64,000 nucleotides of DNA from an uncultured Roseburia sp. (GTDB lineage: Bacteria; Bacillota; Clostridia; Lachnospirales; Lachnospiraceae): the NCBI GenBank assembly GCA_947062675.1, contig CAMSQM010000009.1, positions 1 through 64,000 on the forward strand, read 5' to 3'. This document shows, one piece after another, positions 45,101 through 55,051 of this stretch (positions within the stretch are counted from its first letter, which is position 1; every line of letters starts with the position of its first letter). The notes beneath the pieces were generated by a model. The model saw only the letters and a list, made by a program, of their open reading frames with translations. It made no database searches and was not told the DNA's origin. A program made the translations under genes and the position numbers.

Positions 45101-45821
45101 TATCCTTGTGACGCAGAATGCGGCGAATGTCCTTGGGTTCGGGAACGGCGCGAATGTCCGGCTTCAGGATGCAGCCCTCGCGCAGGAGGAGGTGAGGGTA
45201 AACGGTCTTGTAAGGAATTACCTTGGAAATTATGTATACATGACACAGAAGTATTACGAATCCCTGTTCGGAGAATCTGAGCCGAACGCCGTGCTGGTGA
45301 ATCTGCCGGAGGGAACGGATGCGGTCGTGTACGCGGATGAGCTGAGGGAACAGGACGCCGTGCTCTCCCTGGTCAGCACGCAGGAGCTGCGGGAAGATTT
45401 TTCGGCGGCTTTTGCACTGATCAGCATGGTGGTCTGCATTGTGATCATAATGGCGGCGTGTTTGGCGTTTGTAGTGTTATTTACGCTGGCTTCAACCAAT
45501 ATTTCGGAGCGCTGCAGAGAGCTCGCGACGATCAAGGTGCTGGGATTTTATGACCGTGAGGTGCACCTGTATGTCAACAAAGAGACCCTGATTTTAACCC
45601 TGATGGGCATCGGGGCCGGGATACCGCTGGGGCGCGCATTTGCCGGCACGCTGACTTATATTCTCAATATGCCGTCAATTTATCTTGAGGTATCTCTCCA
45701 TCCGGTCAGTTATGTGGCCGCGGTGTCGCTCTCGTTCGGGTTTGCGATGGCTGTTAATCTGATAACGGACCGCTCGCTGGATGGGATTGATCCGGTTGAG
45801 GCGCTTAAGAGTGTGGAGTGA
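42144..45821 (+). CDS. Large FtsX-like permease with coiled-coil extracellular domain
   Basis: 1225 residues. One N-terminal membrane helix (about 22-42), a small external domain, then a very long Ala/Glu/Gln coiled coil (about 255-670) built from repeats such as LADGERELAEAEKQLAEAE, then three helices with an FtsX domain (about 705-830), a second external domain and three last helices (about 1085-1210). This two-FtsX layout is typical of Firmicutes exporters of lipids, lantibiotics or mechanical signals across the wall. The low-complexity tract contains direct DNA repeats (for example GCGGACGGGGAGCGGGA) and may vary in length. Confidence 0.92.
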   Translation: MKKAYKAYNKDILRSIRNGKRRFFSIALITALGVTMLTGLRAACVDLRSAADAFFDEYRLFDLCIVSTLGLTEEDVEALGALEEVAYAQGGYSSTVRTGVGEKNATAEVRMLDGAEMNVPYVEGGVLPERADEIAVTEKYILDTGKRIGDTVEIAENRSGEEEEEEDGRNFRNAVYTITGIVVDVADINNPNGSVSFRSAASADYTFFVPREAVDSGIYTAVYLRLEGSGELFCYSEGYEKLVGEAAARIEGQVKQQREQARYDQITGEAEAEIAEEEAKAGDRFAEAEAEIAEAEEGIADAEKKLADGERELAEHERTAERELQRARAELADGERELAEAEKQLAEAEKQFSDGEALLVQGKGELAAGQQQAEAALAAAHGQVSGGRMQAESTRDQLLLQLSQIAGMFDEQWKQGAWEEYRQAAADAYVPVVRAQTKVTQTQQQMEAMEPGSAEYEEAGRRLAQQQEAVAEAQKSTSAAVAEAQQRFLAAMEPVFAAAVQGIDYQIMMLDPQAGDYAEQMAALTAQKEQIAALPAQLSELTAGIGRLDAAVLVSDEQLAELLRQQAQTKEQFDAAWRNLAEKEGELSRGKEQYRQGLADLEEGRRKLAEGRAELTEQEKKIRTELARGREELAEGRKELADGERELQENREKYEKSKREAEEAFAEAREKIRETDMTQWYVRDRSSLSGYANLKSDASSIEALGTVFPVVFFIVAVLISLTTVTRMVEEDRGLIGTYKALGFTDREIRRKYLIYACSACLIGGVLGDLGGFLLLPEILTVVFDMMYLLPEYQLLFEPVYGIGGMSLFVTGIVAATAAACFAELKQMPAVLMRPKAPRSGSRVLLEYVTPLWRRLSFLNKVTARNLFRYKKRLFMTIAGIAGCTALLLFGFGVRDSVTDLMPRQYEQTCRYDLMAAALAKDHGTLLSYFEDGEEVLSVQLESVKLKNQDGAEEKVQMIVVPDNKTLEGYIHLELTTGEPAEMMDDGILVTQNAANVLGFGNGANVRLQDAALAQEEVRVNGLVRNYLGNYVYMTQKYYESLFGESEPNAVLVNLPEGTDAVVYADELREQDAVLSLVSTQELREDFSAAFALISMVVCIVIIMAACLAFVVLFTLASTNISERCRELATIKVLGFYDREVHLYVNKETLILTLMGIGAGIPLGRAFAGTLTYILNMPSIYLEVSLHPVSYVAAVSLSFGFAMAVNLITDRSLDGIDPVEALKSVE

Positions 45822-45842
45822 ATGCCGGAAAACGCAAAAAAC

Positions 45843-45871
45843 TTGTCTTTATTCTCATGGTTGGTTATAAT
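45843..45871 (+). promoter_or_regulatory. Promoter of tex
   Basis: TTGTCT, 17 bases, TATAAT. Confidence 0.75.
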
Positions 45872-45911
45872 CCAATAGATATAGAAACGGAAAGAGGATG
45901 GAGATAGAAAC

Positions 45912-48059
45912 ATGGACATTATCGCGAAAATTTCAGAAGAGCTTCAGATCCGGCCGCGTCAGACACAGGCTGCCGTGGAGCTGATCGACGAGGGCTGTAC
46001 AATCCCGTTTATCGCCCGTTACCGCAAGGAGGCCACCGGAGCCCTGAACGACGAGGTGCTCCGCGCGCTCTCGGAACGGCTGGGGTATCTGCGAAATCTC
46101 GAAGAGCGCAAAGAGACCGTGCTCGCGGGAATTGAGGAACAGGGAAAGCTTACGGAAGAACTCAGGGCGCAGATTCTCGCGGCGGAAACCATGGTGGCCG
46201 TCGAGGATCTGTACCGCCCGTACAGGCCGAAACGCAGGACGCGCGCAACGATTGCGAAAGAGAGGGGGCTGGAGCCGCTTGCCGCTGTGATCTCACTGCA
46301 GATGATCCGCACACCGCTGGCTGAGGAGGCAGAAAAATATGTGAATGCGGAATGCGGCGTCGGGAGCGCACAGGATGCGGTCAGCGGAGCGAAGGATATT
46401 CTCGCTGAGGCTGTATCCGATGAGGCCGCATACCGCACAAAAATCCGCGACATGACCGTAAAAGAAGGACGCCTGCTCGTCACGGCGAAGGACCCGGAGG
46501 CGGAATCTGTCTATGAAATGTATTATGCGTTTGACGAGCCCGTCGCGAAGCTGGCGGGGCACCGCATCCTTGCGATCAACCGGGGGGAAAATGAAAAATT
46601 CCTGTCGGTTAAGATCGAGGCCCCGGTGGAAGAGATTCTGCGCTATCTTGAAAAAAGAGTGATTGTGAAAGACAATCCGGAGACGGCTCCGGTGTTAAAG
46701 GAGGTTGTGGCGGACGCCTATGACCGGCTGATCGCGCCCGCGATCGAGCGTGAAATCCGCAGTGATCTGACTGCGCGTGCGGAGGACGGCGCGATTAAGG
46801 TGTTCGGAAAGAATCTAAATCAGCTTCTGATGCAGCCCCCGATTGCCGGCGCGGTCGTTCTCGGATGGGATCCGGCGTTCCGCACCGGCTGCAAGCTTGC
46901 CGTGGTGGACCCGACCGGAAAGGTGCTGGATACAACTGTCATTTATCCGACCCCGCCTCAGAATAAGGTGCGGGAGGCGAAGGAGGTCTTAAAAAAACTG
47001 ATCGCAAAGTATGATGTCAGTCTGATTTCACTTGGAAACGGTACTGCTTCACGGGAATCCGAACAGGTGATTGTGGAACTTCTTAAGGAAATTCCGCAGA
47101 AGGTGCAGTATATTATTGTGAACGAGGCGGGAGCTTCCGTTTACTCCGCCAGCAAGCTCGCAACGGAGGAGTTTCCGCAGTTTGACGTGGGGCAGAGGAG
47201 CGCTGCCTCCATGGCGCGCCGTCTGCAGGACCCGCTGGCGGAGCTGGTGAAGATTGATCCGAAATCCATCGGTGTCGGTCAGTACCAGCACGATATGAAC
47301 CAGAAAAAGCTGAGTGAAGCGTTAAGCGGCGTCGTTGAGGACTGCGTAAACAGGGTCGGCGTGGATTTAAATACGGCTTCTGCCTCGCTGCTCGAATACA
47401 TATCGGGTATCAGCAGGACCGTTGCCAGAAATATTGTGGCATACCGGGAAGAAAACGGGAGATTTGCGTCGCGTCAGGGACTGCTGAAAGTTCCCAAGCT
47501 CGGCCCCAAAGCGTTTGAACAGTGCGCCGGATTCCTGCGCATAAACGACGGGAAAAATCCGCTGGATGCGACCGGCGTGCATCCGGAAAGTTACGGCGCT
47601 GCAAAACAGCTGCTCGAAAAGCTCGGCTATACTCTTTCAGATGTGGCAGAGCGCAGGGTGGAGGGTATCTCAAAAAAAATCGCGGACAGGGAGCGCCTTG
47701 CGGAGGAGCTGGGTATCGGCAGTCTGACGCTTGAGGATATCACAAAAGAGCTGGAAAAGCCGGCCAGGGATCCCAGGGAGGATATGCCGGGACCGGTCCT
47801 GCGGAGCGATGTGCTGGAAATGAAAGATTTAAAAGAGGGTATGATTTTAAAGGGAACGGTCCGCAATGTCATAGACTTCGGGGCTTTTGTTGATATCGGA
47901 GTGCATCAGGACGGGCTGGTTCACATCTCCCAGATGTGCGACCGTTTTATAAAACATCCCCTGGAGGTCGTCAGTGTCGGCGATATTGTGGAGGTGAAAG
48001 TGATGAGCGTGGACCTGAAAAAGCAGCGCATACAGCTGACGATGAAAAATCTGCGTTAA
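45912..48059 (+). CDS. tex: RNA-binding transcription accessory protein Tex
   Basis: 715-residue nucleic-acid-binding protein linked to transcription and stress. Order: N-terminal Tex helices (RPRQTQAAVELIDEG), a YqgF/RNase H-like fold (about 325-425, GWDPAFRTGCKLAVVDPTG), helix-hairpin-helix motifs (about 490-560, YISGISRTVARNIVAYREENG) and a C-terminal S1 domain (about 645-712, GTVRNVIDFGAFVDIGVHQDG). All parts are complete. Single gene with its own promoter. Confidence 0.96.
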   Translation: MDIIAKISEELQIRPRQTQAAVELIDEGCTIPFIARYRKEATGALNDEVLRALSERLGYLRNLEERKETVLAGIEEQGKLTEELRAQILAAETMVAVEDLYRPYRPKRRTRATIAKERGLEPLAAVISLQMIRTPLAEEAEKYVNAECGVGSAQDAVSGAKDILAEAVSDEAAYRTKIRDMTVKEGRLLVTAKDPEAESVYEMYYAFDEPVAKLAGHRILAINRGENEKFLSVKIEAPVEEILRYLEKRVIVKDNPETAPVLKEVVADAYDRLIAPAIEREIRSDLTARAEDGAIKVFGKNLNQLLMQPPIAGAVVLGWDPAFRTGCKLAVVDPTGKVLDTTVIYPTPPQNKVREAKEVLKKLIAKYDVSLISLGNGTASRESEQVIVELLKEIPQKVQYIIVNEAGASVYSASKLATEEFPQFDVGQRSAASMARRLQDPLAELVKIDPKSIGVGQYQHDMNQKKLSEALSGVVEDCVNRVGVDLNTASASLLEYISGISRTVARNIVAYREENGRFASRQGLLKVPKLGPKAFEQCAGFLRINDGKNPLDATGVHPESYGAAKQLLEKLGYTLSDVAERRVEGISKKIADRERLAEELGIGSLTLEDITKELEKPARDPREDMPGPVLRSDVLEMKDLKEGMILKGTVRNVIDFGAFVDIGVHQDGLVHISQMCDRFIKHPLEVVSVGDIVEVKVMSVDLKKQRIQLTMKNLR

Positions 48060-48093
48060 TAAAAAATTTACAAATTATTTACCCTGCTTTTTG

Positions 48094-48122
48094 TTGTGGT
48101 GTGGCGGCAAAAGTGGTAAAAT
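48094..48122 (+). promoter_or_regulatory. Promoter of secA
   Basis: TTGTGG (48094-48099), 17 bases, TAAAAT (48117-48122). Confidence 0.5.
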
Positions 48123-48217
48123 AAGAATATTGTGCGGGGAAAGGCGGGATCTGGGACGTCATTCGCAGCAGAGGACCGCATAAATTCTACAGGACACAGT
48201 CAGGAACAGGAGTTTAT

Positions 48218-50788
48218 ATGGGTGCATTGACAAAAATCTTCGGAACCCACAGTGAGCGGGAGATTAAGCGGATCAATCCGATCGTGGAAAAGGTAGAGGC
48301 GCTCCGCGATACCATGATGGCGCTTTCCGATGAGGAACTGAAAAACAGGACAAAGGAATATAGAGAGCGGTTTGCCGGAGGCGCCACGCTGGACGAGCTG
48401 CTGCCGGAGGCCTATGCGACGGTGCGCGAGGCGGCCAGGCGTGTTCTTGGCATGGAGCATTACCGCGTGCAGATTATCGGCGGTATTATTCTGCATCAGG
48501 GGCGCATCGCGGAGATGAAGACAGGTGAGGGAAAGACGCTTGTCTCGACTCTTCCCGCTTATCTGAACGCACTGGAGGGGAAGGGCGTCTGCATTGTGAC
48601 GGTCAACGATTATCTGGCGAAGCGTGATGCCGGGTGGATGGGGCAGGTGCATGAATTTCTCGGCTTAAAAGTCGGCGTGGTCTTAAATTCCATGAACAAC
48701 GATGAACGCCGCGATGCGTATAACTGTGATATCACCTATGTGACCAATAACGAGCTGGGCTTTGATTACCTGCGGGATAATATGGTGATTTACAAGGAGC
48801 AGCTCGTGCAGCGCGGGCTTCACTACGCGATCATCGACGAGGTGGACTCCGTGTTAATCGACGAGGCCAGGACTCCGCTGATTATTTCCGGGCAGAGCGG
48901 AAAGTCGACAAGACTCTATGAGGCCTGCGATATTCTGGCGCGGCAGATGAAGCGCGGCGAGGACATGCCCGAGTATTCGAAGATGGACGCTATTATGGGC
49001 GTCGAACAGGAGGAAACGGGCGACTTTATCGTCAACGAGAAGGATAAAGTGGTCAGCCTGACAAAAGACGGCGTCCACAAAGTGGAACAGTTTTTCAAAA
49101 TTGAGAATCTTGCAGATACGGAAAATCTTGAGATTCAGCATAATATTATTCTGGCGCTGCGGGCCCACAATCTGATGTTCCGCGATCAGGATTATGTCGT
49201 CTCGGACGATCAGGTTATGATTGTCGATGAATTTACCGGGCGTATCATGCCGGGACGCCGCTACTCTGACGGTCTTCACCAGGCGATCGAGGCAAAAGAG
49301 CATGTAAAAGTGAAGCGCGAGAGCAAGACGCTGGCGACGATCACGTTCCAGAACTTTTTTAATAAGTTTGAGAAAAAGGCGGGAATGACGGGTACGGCAC
49401 TGACTGAGGAGAAGGAGTTCCGCGATATCTACGGGATGGACGTTGTGGAGATTCCGACGAACCGTCCGGTGGTGCGCGATGATAAACAGGACGTCGTCTA
49501 TAAGACGAAGAAGGAGAAGTTCCGCGCCGTCGTCGAGGAAGTGAAAGAGGCGTACCAGAAGGGGCAGCCGGTGCTGGTCGGCACGATCACGATTGAGACT
49601 TCCGAGGTGATCAGCGGTCTGCTGAAGCGGGAAGGCATTCAGCACACGGTCCTCAACGCAAAGTTTCATGAGATGGAGGCGGAGATCGTCGCCGGCGCGG
49701 GAGCGCACGGCGCGGTCACAATCGCCACCAATATGGCGGGCCGTGGTACGGATATCAAACTTGACGAGGACGCCAAGGCGGCGGGCGGACTGAAAATCAT
49801 CGGCACGGAGCGCCATGAATCCAGGCGCATTGACAATCAGCTCCGCGGGCGTTCCGGCAGACAGGGGGACCCCGGTGAATCACAGTTTTTTATTTCTCTG
49901 GAAGATGATCTGATGCGCCTGTTCGGCTCGGAGAAGCTGATGGGGATTTTTACCGCGCTCGGTGTGCCTGAGAATGAGCAGATTCAGCATAAAATGCTGA
50001 CCTCCGCGATTGAAAAGGCGCAGACAAAGATCGAGGGCAATAACTTTGGAATCCGCAAGAACCTGCTGGAATACGACCAGGTGATGAATGACCAGAGAGA
50101 GATTATCTACGCGGAGCGTCTCCGCGTGCTCAACGGGGAGAATATGCGGGATGTGATCTTTAAGATGATCACGGACCGGGTAGAGGGCAGCGTGGACACC
50201 TGCATTTCCGGTGATATCCCGAAAGAAGAGTGGGATCTGAACGAGCTCAATCAGCTGCTGCTCTCCATCATTCCGCTGGAACCCGTGACGGCGGAGGATG
50301 TGGAAGGTGTAAAGAGCCATAAGGAATTAAAGCATCTGTTAAAAGAGCGCGCCGTCAAACTCTATGAGACGAAGGAGACGGAATTCCCGGAGCCGGAACA
50401 GTTCCGCGAGCTGGAGCGCGTCGTTCTTTTGAAGGCCATCGACCGCAAGTGGATGGATCATATCGACGATATGGATCAGCTCCGCCAGGGGATCGGTCTG
50501 CAGGCGTACGGGCAGCGTGATCCGCTTGTGGAATACAAAATGGCGGGTTTTGACATGTTTGATGACATGATTGCCAATATCCAGGAAGAGACGATGCGTC
50601 TTCTCTACAATGTCAGGATCGAACAGAAGGTGGAGCGCGAGCAGGTGGCGAAAGTGACGGGAACAAATAAGGACGAGACAGCGGCGAATACGCCCAGAAA
50701 GCGCGCTGCGGCGAAAGTTTATCCGAATGATCCCTGTCCCTGCGGCTCGGGAAAAAAATATAAACAGTGCTGTGGCAGGAAAGCGTGA
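48218..50788 (+). CDS. secA: Preprotein translocase ATPase SecA
   Basis: Motor that pushes unfolded preproteins through SecYEG. 856 residues with Walker A MKTGEGKT (about 100-107), [13 protein letters not shown] (about 208), the preprotein cross-linking domain, motif [10 protein letters not shown] (about 500), and the C-terminal zinc-binding tail [15 protein letters not shown] (about 841-855) that binds SecB or lipids. Length and tail match SecA1, not an accessory SecA2. A stem-loop terminator follows; prfB, which often comes next, is absent. Confidence 0.98.
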   Translation: MGALTKIFGTHSEREIKRINPIVEKVEALRDTMMALSDEELKNRTKEYRERFAGGATLDELLPEAYATVREAARRVLGMEHYRVQIIGGIILHQGRIAEMKTGEGKTLVSTLPAYLNALEGKGVCIVTVNDYLAKRDAGWMGQVHEFLGLKVGVVLNSMNNDERRDAYNCDITYVTNNELGFDYLRDNMVIYKEQLVQRGLHYAIIDEVDSVLIDEARTPLIISGQSGKSTRLYEACDILARQMKRGEDMPEYSKMDAIMGVEQEETGDFIVNEKDKVVSLTKDGVHKVEQFFKIENLADTENLEIQHNIILALRAHNLMFRDQDYVVSDDQVMIVDEFTGRIMPGRRYSDGLHQAIEAKEHVKVKRESKTLATITFQNFFNKFEKKAGMTGTALTEEKEFRDIYGMDVVEIPTNRPVVRDDKQDVVYKTKKEKFRAVVEEVKEAYQKGQPVLVGTITIETSEVISGLLKREGIQHTVLNAKFHEMEAEIVAGAGAHGAVTIATNMAGRGTDIKLDEDAKAAGGLKIIGTERHESRRIDNQLRGRSGRQGDPGESQFFISLEDDLMRLFGSEKLMGIFTALGVPENEQIQHKMLTSAIEKAQTKIEGNNFGIRKNLLEYDQVMNDQREIIYAERLRVLNGENMRDVIFKMITDRVEGSVDTCISGDIPKEEWDLNELNQLLLSIIPLEPVTAEDVEGVKSHKELKHLLKERAVKLYETKETEFPEPEQFRELERVVLLKAIDRKWMDHIDDMDQLRQGIGLQAYGQRDPLVEYKMAGFDMFDDMIANIQEETMRLLYNVRIEQKVEREQVAKVTGTNKDETAANTPRKRAAAKVYPNDPCPCGSGKKYKQCCGRKA

Positions 50789-50833
50789 CGGCAGCCGGGA
50801 TTTTGTGCCGGAGCGTCGCAAAATCCTGCGGTC

Positions 50834-50865
50834 GCGGAGCAGAATACCGGATTCTGCTCCGCGTT
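50834..50865 (+). terminator. Terminator of secA
   Basis: GCGGAGCAGAAT/ATTCTGCTCCGC, perfect 12-bp stem with a 5-base loop, followed by GTTT. Confidence 0.7.
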
Positions 50866-50899
50866 TCCCGGTAAATAACGCTTCGGAATGGAGGAAAAC

Positions 50900-52102
50900 A
50901 TGTATAATACACAAAAGGTAACCAGCGATATCAGCTGGGTTGGAGCGAGTGACAGAACACTTGAGCTGTTTGAGAATATTTTTCCAATTCCCAGAGGAGT
51001 GTCCTACAACTCCTACATTCTTCTCGATAAAAAAGTAGTTTTATTTGACACGGTGGATTCACATGCCGGCGGGCAGTTTTTTGAGAATGTGGAACATGTG
51101 CTTGCAGGAAGAGTACCGGACTACCTTGTGGTGAATCACATGGAGCCGGACCACTGCGCGATGCTCGGCGAGGTTGTGCGCAGATATCCGGACATTCAGA
51201 TTGTCGGAAACGCGAAGACGTTTACAATGATAAAGCAGTTTTTCGGGACAGATTTCTCAGAGCGGGCCGTCACGGTGAAAGAAGGCGATACGCTTGACAC
51301 AGGCACACACACCCTGCGGTTTGTGATGGCGCCCATGGTGCACTGGCCGGAGGCCATGGTCACGTATGACGAGACCGATAAGGTGCTCTTTTCTGCGGAT
51401 GCATTCGGGACATTCGGTGCGCTCGGCGGCAATATTTTTGCGGATCAGGTGTCGTTTGACCGCGACTGGCTGGATGACGCGAGACGTTACTATGCGAACA
51501 TTGTGGGAAAATACGGACCGTCGGTTCAGGCGCTTCTGAAAAAAGCAGCCACGCTTGATATCGCGGTGATCTGCCCGCTGCACGGGCCCGTCTGGCGGCA
51601 GAATATTGATTATATTCTGGAAAAGTATGGGAAATGGAGTACCTATGAGCCGGAGGAGAAGGCCGTCGTCATCATCTACGCGTCCATGTATGGAAATACG
51701 GCGTCGGCGGCGGATGCCCTGGCGGGGGCCCTGGCAGAGCGCGGCATTCCGGATATCGCTGTGTATGATATCTCTCACACGCACGTCTCGGAGCTGATCA
51801 GCGAGATCTTCCGCGCAAGCCATCTGGTGCTTGCGGCGCCGACGTACAATGCGGGGCTTTATCCGCTGATGGAGAATCTGCTGGCCGATATGAAGGCGCT
51901 CGCAGTGCAGAAGAGGACGGTGGCCCTGATCGAGAACGGGACATGGGCGGCGACGGCGGCAAAACAGATGCGGGAGAAGCTCGGGGAGCTTAAATCCATA
52001 ACCGTGCCGGATGTTCAGGTGACGGTGAAGTCCGCGCTGGGGGCCGGTCAGGAGGCTGAGCTTATGGCGCTCGCGGAGACGCTCGCCGCGGATTTCCGGT
52101 AA
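50900..52102 (+). CDS. Flavodiiron protein (FprA, A-type flavoprotein)
   Basis: Reduces oxygen or nitric oxide to protect the anaerobe. 400 residues from ATG 50900 (GGAGG site; ATG 50888 is upstream of it). The metallo-beta-lactamase-like half binds two irons: HMEPDH (about 79-84), His near 147 (MVHWPE), Asp near 166 (FSADAFG) and HGPVW (about 226). The flavodoxin half (about 255-400) has IIYASMYGNTASAA for FMN. No fused rubredoxin domain, so an external electron donor is needed. Confidence 0.95.
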   Translation: MYNTQKVTSDISWVGASDRTLELFENIFPIPRGVSYNSYILLDKKVVLFDTVDSHAGGQFFENVEHVLAGRVPDYLVVNHMEPDHCAMLGEVVRRYPDIQIVGNAKTFTMIKQFFGTDFSERAVTVKEGDTLDTGTHTLRFVMAPMVHWPEAMVTYDETDKVLFSADAFGTFGALGGNIFADQVSFDRDWLDDARRYYANIVGKYGPSVQALLKKAATLDIAVICPLHGPVWRQNIDYILEKYGKWSTYEPEEKAVVIIYASMYGNTASAADALAGALAERGIPDIAVYDISHTHVSELISEIFRASHLVLAAPTYNAGLYPLMENLLADMKALAVQKRTVALIENGTWAATAAKQMREKLGELKSITVPDVQVTVKSALGAGQEAELMALAETLAADFR

Positions 52103-52184
52103 AATGATATCAGACCCGCGAGCCGGCGCATAAAACGCTCCGGCATAGAGGACTGATAATGATATCTTATGGAGGATTTATATG

Positions 52185-52234
52185 AAAAAAGCCCCTCCCC
52201 ATGCAGGAGATTTCTGCATGAGGAGGGGCTTTTA
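52185..52234. terminator. Bidirectional terminator, flavodiiron and glucosidase genes
   Basis: AAAAAAGCCCCTCC...GGAGGGGCTTTT with an inner ATGCAG/CTGCAT stem. The minus strand gives T6 after the stem. Confidence 0.85.
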
Positions 52235-52235
52235 G

Positions 52236-54548
52236 TTAGTTTCCGATTTTTACGTAAACGATTTCTTTATATTGCGGATAACCTTCATGAAGAAGGTTCA
52301 TATCCACTCCACCCGCCGCGTTCCGGCAAAATTCATAGAGCGTGTAAGCGCCGTCCCTGTAAGCGAAATCCTCTCCGTTATCGCGGTAGTGGACATAGCG
52401 CCCTTCGTGGCCGGGGAATACCAGGAGCTTTAAAGTCCCGCGGTCGTGCTCACCGACATACTGCTGGACGTCCCACGTCGGTATCATGCTGCCCTCTTTT
52501 GCGAACATGGGACAGACATCCAGAGGCGCTTCCACCAGATGATACTGTCCGCCCACGTAGGCGCTTCCGTCGTTGAAATCATACCAGGTGCCTTCCGGCA
52601 GGTATACCATTTTTCTGGTTGCGCCCTGCTCCAGGACAGGGGCCACAAGCAGATGCTCTCCTACGAGAAATTCCCCGTTCAGGTTCCAGGTTTCCGGGTC
52701 CTGCGCATAGTGAAGAACCAGAGGGCGCATGACAGGCAGACCGGTGTTTTCGCATTCGTAAAAGAGATCGTAGAAATAAGGCAGGAGGCGGTAGCGCAGT
52801 TCGATAAATTTGCGGTTAATGTCGAGGGTTCTGCGGTCGAACATCCAGGGTTCCTGACGGACACAGCCCTCACAGGAATGATTGCGGAAAAGCGGGGAAA
52901 AAGCTCCGACCTGCACCCAGCGGGAGAGAAGCTCCGGCGTGCAGTCAGCGCCGAAGCCGCCGACATCTGTTCCCGCAAATGCGAAGCCGGAAAGCCCCAG
53001 GTTTATCAGCTGCGGCACAGCCATCTGCAGATGCGCCCACAGACTCTGATTATCTCCGGTCCAGACCGTCGAATATTTCTGGGTTCCGGCATAGCAGGCC
53101 CGCGTGATAACAAAAGGCCTTTTTCCGGTGGCATGCCGCAGCCCCTCGTAGGTCGCTTTTGCCATCTGGTGGCCGTAAATATTGTGCATGGCGGCGTGAG
53201 GAAGCGGCTTGTCTTCATCAGAAAATACCACGTCAGGCGGCAGTTCACCGTGAAAACTGGCGGGCTCATTCATATCGTTCCACACTCCCGCGACGCCCAT
53301 ACCGGTCAGGAAAGACTGCTTCCCGGCCCACCAGCTGCGCACGGCGGACTTTCCGAAATCAGGAAACACGGCGGCGCCGGGCCAGACCCAGTTATCATAG
53401 ACATCTCCCTGAGGGGTTTTTGCAAAATAATCATTTGCGATGCCCTCATCATACATGGAATATCCCTCATCCAGCTTGACGCCGGGGTCGATGATTGTCA
53501 CGGCCTTGTAGCCCTGTCCGCCAAGCTCTGAGATCAGTTCCCCGGGAGCGCCGTAATCTTTTTCATTCCAGGTGAAAACACGGAAACCGTCCATATAATC
53601 AATATCAAAATGTATCGTATCGCAGGGAATGGAGAGTTCCCGGAATTTTCCGGCCACTTCACGGATGTCTTCCGCGCATTCGTAACCCCAGCGCGACTGG
53701 TGATAACCCAGCGTCCACAGCTGCGGCAGCGGTGTCCTCCCGGTCAGGTATGTATAATTTTTTATGACATCCGCCATGGTGGCGCCGCCGATAAAATAGT
53801 AATTCAGATATCCGCCGTCCGCCCCGTAAAAATAGTAACCGCTGTTTTCTTTTCCCAGGTTAAAGCAGGAGCGGAAAGTATTGTCAAAGAAAAGTCCGTA
53901 CACGCCGTGTTCTTTTAACGTAATCAGAAACGGAACAGACTTGTAGAGCGCTTTAAAGGCGTCTGTCTGCGCCTGTGGGTTGTCTGTGTTCCAGTTTTCG
54001 TATTCGTATCCGAGTTTGTTCAGAAAACCGGTTTTATCCCCCAGTCCGTAAAATTTCTCGTCACCGTCCAGTACTTTTACTGACTGCACCGGATAGATGT
54101 ATTCCGGGGAGGAGGCGGCGTGTCCCTCTGCCTCCAGCAGAGCACGGGCATTCCGGCTTAAAAAGGAGACGGGCTTTCGCTCACCGCGGTAATCCATGCA
54201 CAGCAATGTCCCGTCTTTTTTATAAAAGTCCATGTAGCCGCCGTCGTATACTTTTACGGTCAGGGCTGCCGTGTGAATGGCAAGTGCGGTGTCCGTCTCT
54301 TCTATTATAATATCAGCTTCCGCGCAAAATTCTGCTGCGGGATTCTGGCAGGCGTCTGTTCCGGAAGCAGCCTGCCCCGCAGCCGTTCCGTTACCTTCCA
54401 CGGCCTGTGAATTTCGTCGTGTCTCTCCGCATGGAAATACAACCTGTATAATTTCCGGATTGATGATCTGTAGTTCCGCATCCCCTTTTTCAAAAGAAAT
54501 GCAGATATGGCAGCCGGTTTTACGGCAGCCTGTCCTTTTTCCGTACAT
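52236..54548 (-). CDS. Glycoside hydrolase family 31 alpha-glucosidase
   Basis: 770 residues from ATG 54548, which has AAAGGA; ATG 54578 is an alternative. The N-terminal beta-sandwich is followed by a (beta/alpha)8 barrel. The catalytic nucleophile is in GVWNDMNEP (about 424) and the acid/base in WTGDNQSLW (about 497). HFDIDYMDG and GTDVGGF line the sugar site. A Gly/Ala/Gln-rich stretch (about 45-75) is an unusual loop. No signal peptide, so it is cytoplasmic and probably acts on imported maltose, isomaltose or xylosyl oligosaccharides. No transporter adjoins it. Confidence 0.95.
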   Translation of the reverse strand: MYGKRTGCRKTGCHICISFEKGDAELQIINPEIIQVVFPCGETRRNSQAVEGNGTAAGQAASGTDACQNPAAEFCAEADIIIEETDTALAIHTAALTVKVYDGGYMDFYKKDGTLLCMDYRGERKPVSFLSRNARALLEAEGHAASSPEYIYPVQSVKVLDGDEKFYGLGDKTGFLNKLGYEYENWNTDNPQAQTDAFKALYKSVPFLITLKEHGVYGLFFDNTFRSCFNLGKENSGYYFYGADGGYLNYYFIGGATMADVIKNYTYLTGRTPLPQLWTLGYHQSRWGYECAEDIREVAGKFRELSIPCDTIHFDIDYMDGFRVFTWNEKDYGAPGELISELGGQGYKAVTIIDPGVKLDEGYSMYDEGIANDYFAKTPQGDVYDNWVWPGAAVFPDFGKSAVRSWWAGKQSFLTGMGVAGVWNDMNEPASFHGELPPDVVFSDEDKPLPHAAMHNIYGHQMAKATYEGLRHATGKRPFVITRACYAGTQKYSTVWTGDNQSLWAHLQMAVPQLINLGLSGFAFAGTDVGGFGADCTPELLSRWVQVGAFSPLFRNHSCEGCVRQEPWMFDRRTLDINRKFIELRYRLLPYFYDLFYECENTGLPVMRPLVLHYAQDPETWNLNGEFLVGEHLLVAPVLEQGATRKMVYLPEGTWYDFNDGSAYVGGQYHLVEAPLDVCPMFAKEGSMIPTWDVQQYVGEHDRGTLKLLVFPGHEGRYVHYRDNGEDFAYRDGAYTLYEFCRNAAGGVDMNLLHEGYPQYKEIVYVKIGN

Positions 54549-54617
54549 ATGAAAAATCCTTTCTGTTCTGATGCTCATTGTGGCTGTGCGGTTCCTGGCG
54601 TGTGTGGCTCTTTCGTC

Positions 54618-54866
54618 TCAGCTTCCCCCGGCGAGTTCCTTAAGTTCCTGCAGCAGATCGAGGTCGGACTGCTTTACCATCATATTTGTCGTGAGCGCGT
54701 CTTCTCCCGGCCTTGTCACCGTGATCTCAATAATGGTTCCTTCCGTGACAGGCGTCGAAAAGACGGCCTGCAGAAAGGCGGCGAATTTCGGGTGATTTTC
54801 CTCAAATTTATTTTTTGCATTCATGAATTTCATAATGGAACCCGGATTTATCATATTTCTTTTCAC
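54618..54866 (-). CDS. Small hypothetical protein
   Basis: 82 residues from GTG 54866; ATG 54854 gives 78. AAGGAGG lies either two bases (GTG) or 14 bases (ATG) away, so the start is unclear. The sequence begins with a basic helix (MKFMNAKNKFEENHPKFAAFLQAVF) in two turns, continues with a strand pair (GTIIEITVTRPGEDALTTNMMV) and ends with LDLLQELKELAGG. Likely a small cytoplasmic alpha/beta protein of clostridia; function unknown. Confidence 0.78.
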   Translation of the reverse strand: MKRNMINPGSIMKFMNAKNKFEENHPKFAAFLQAVFSTPVTEGTIIEITVTRPGEDALTTNMMVKQSDLDLLQELKELAGGS

Positions 54867-54985
54867 TACCTCCTTATTATATATTTTCTGTGCATATTAT
54901 TATAGCATGCCAGTGCTGAAACATCCATAGCTGTTTGAATTCCGTTATTGCATTATTAAAAATGCAATTTATTTTGAATCAGACA

Positions 54986-55013
54986 TTGTTTTTCAAAAAA
55001 ACTTCGTTATAAT
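54986..55013 (+). promoter_or_regulatory. Promoter of pta
   Basis: TTGTTT (54986-54991), 16 bases, TATAAT (55008-55013). Confidence 0.7.
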
Positions 55014-55051
55014 AAAATTATGAGAAAATTGAGAAAAGGAGAGAGAATTAT

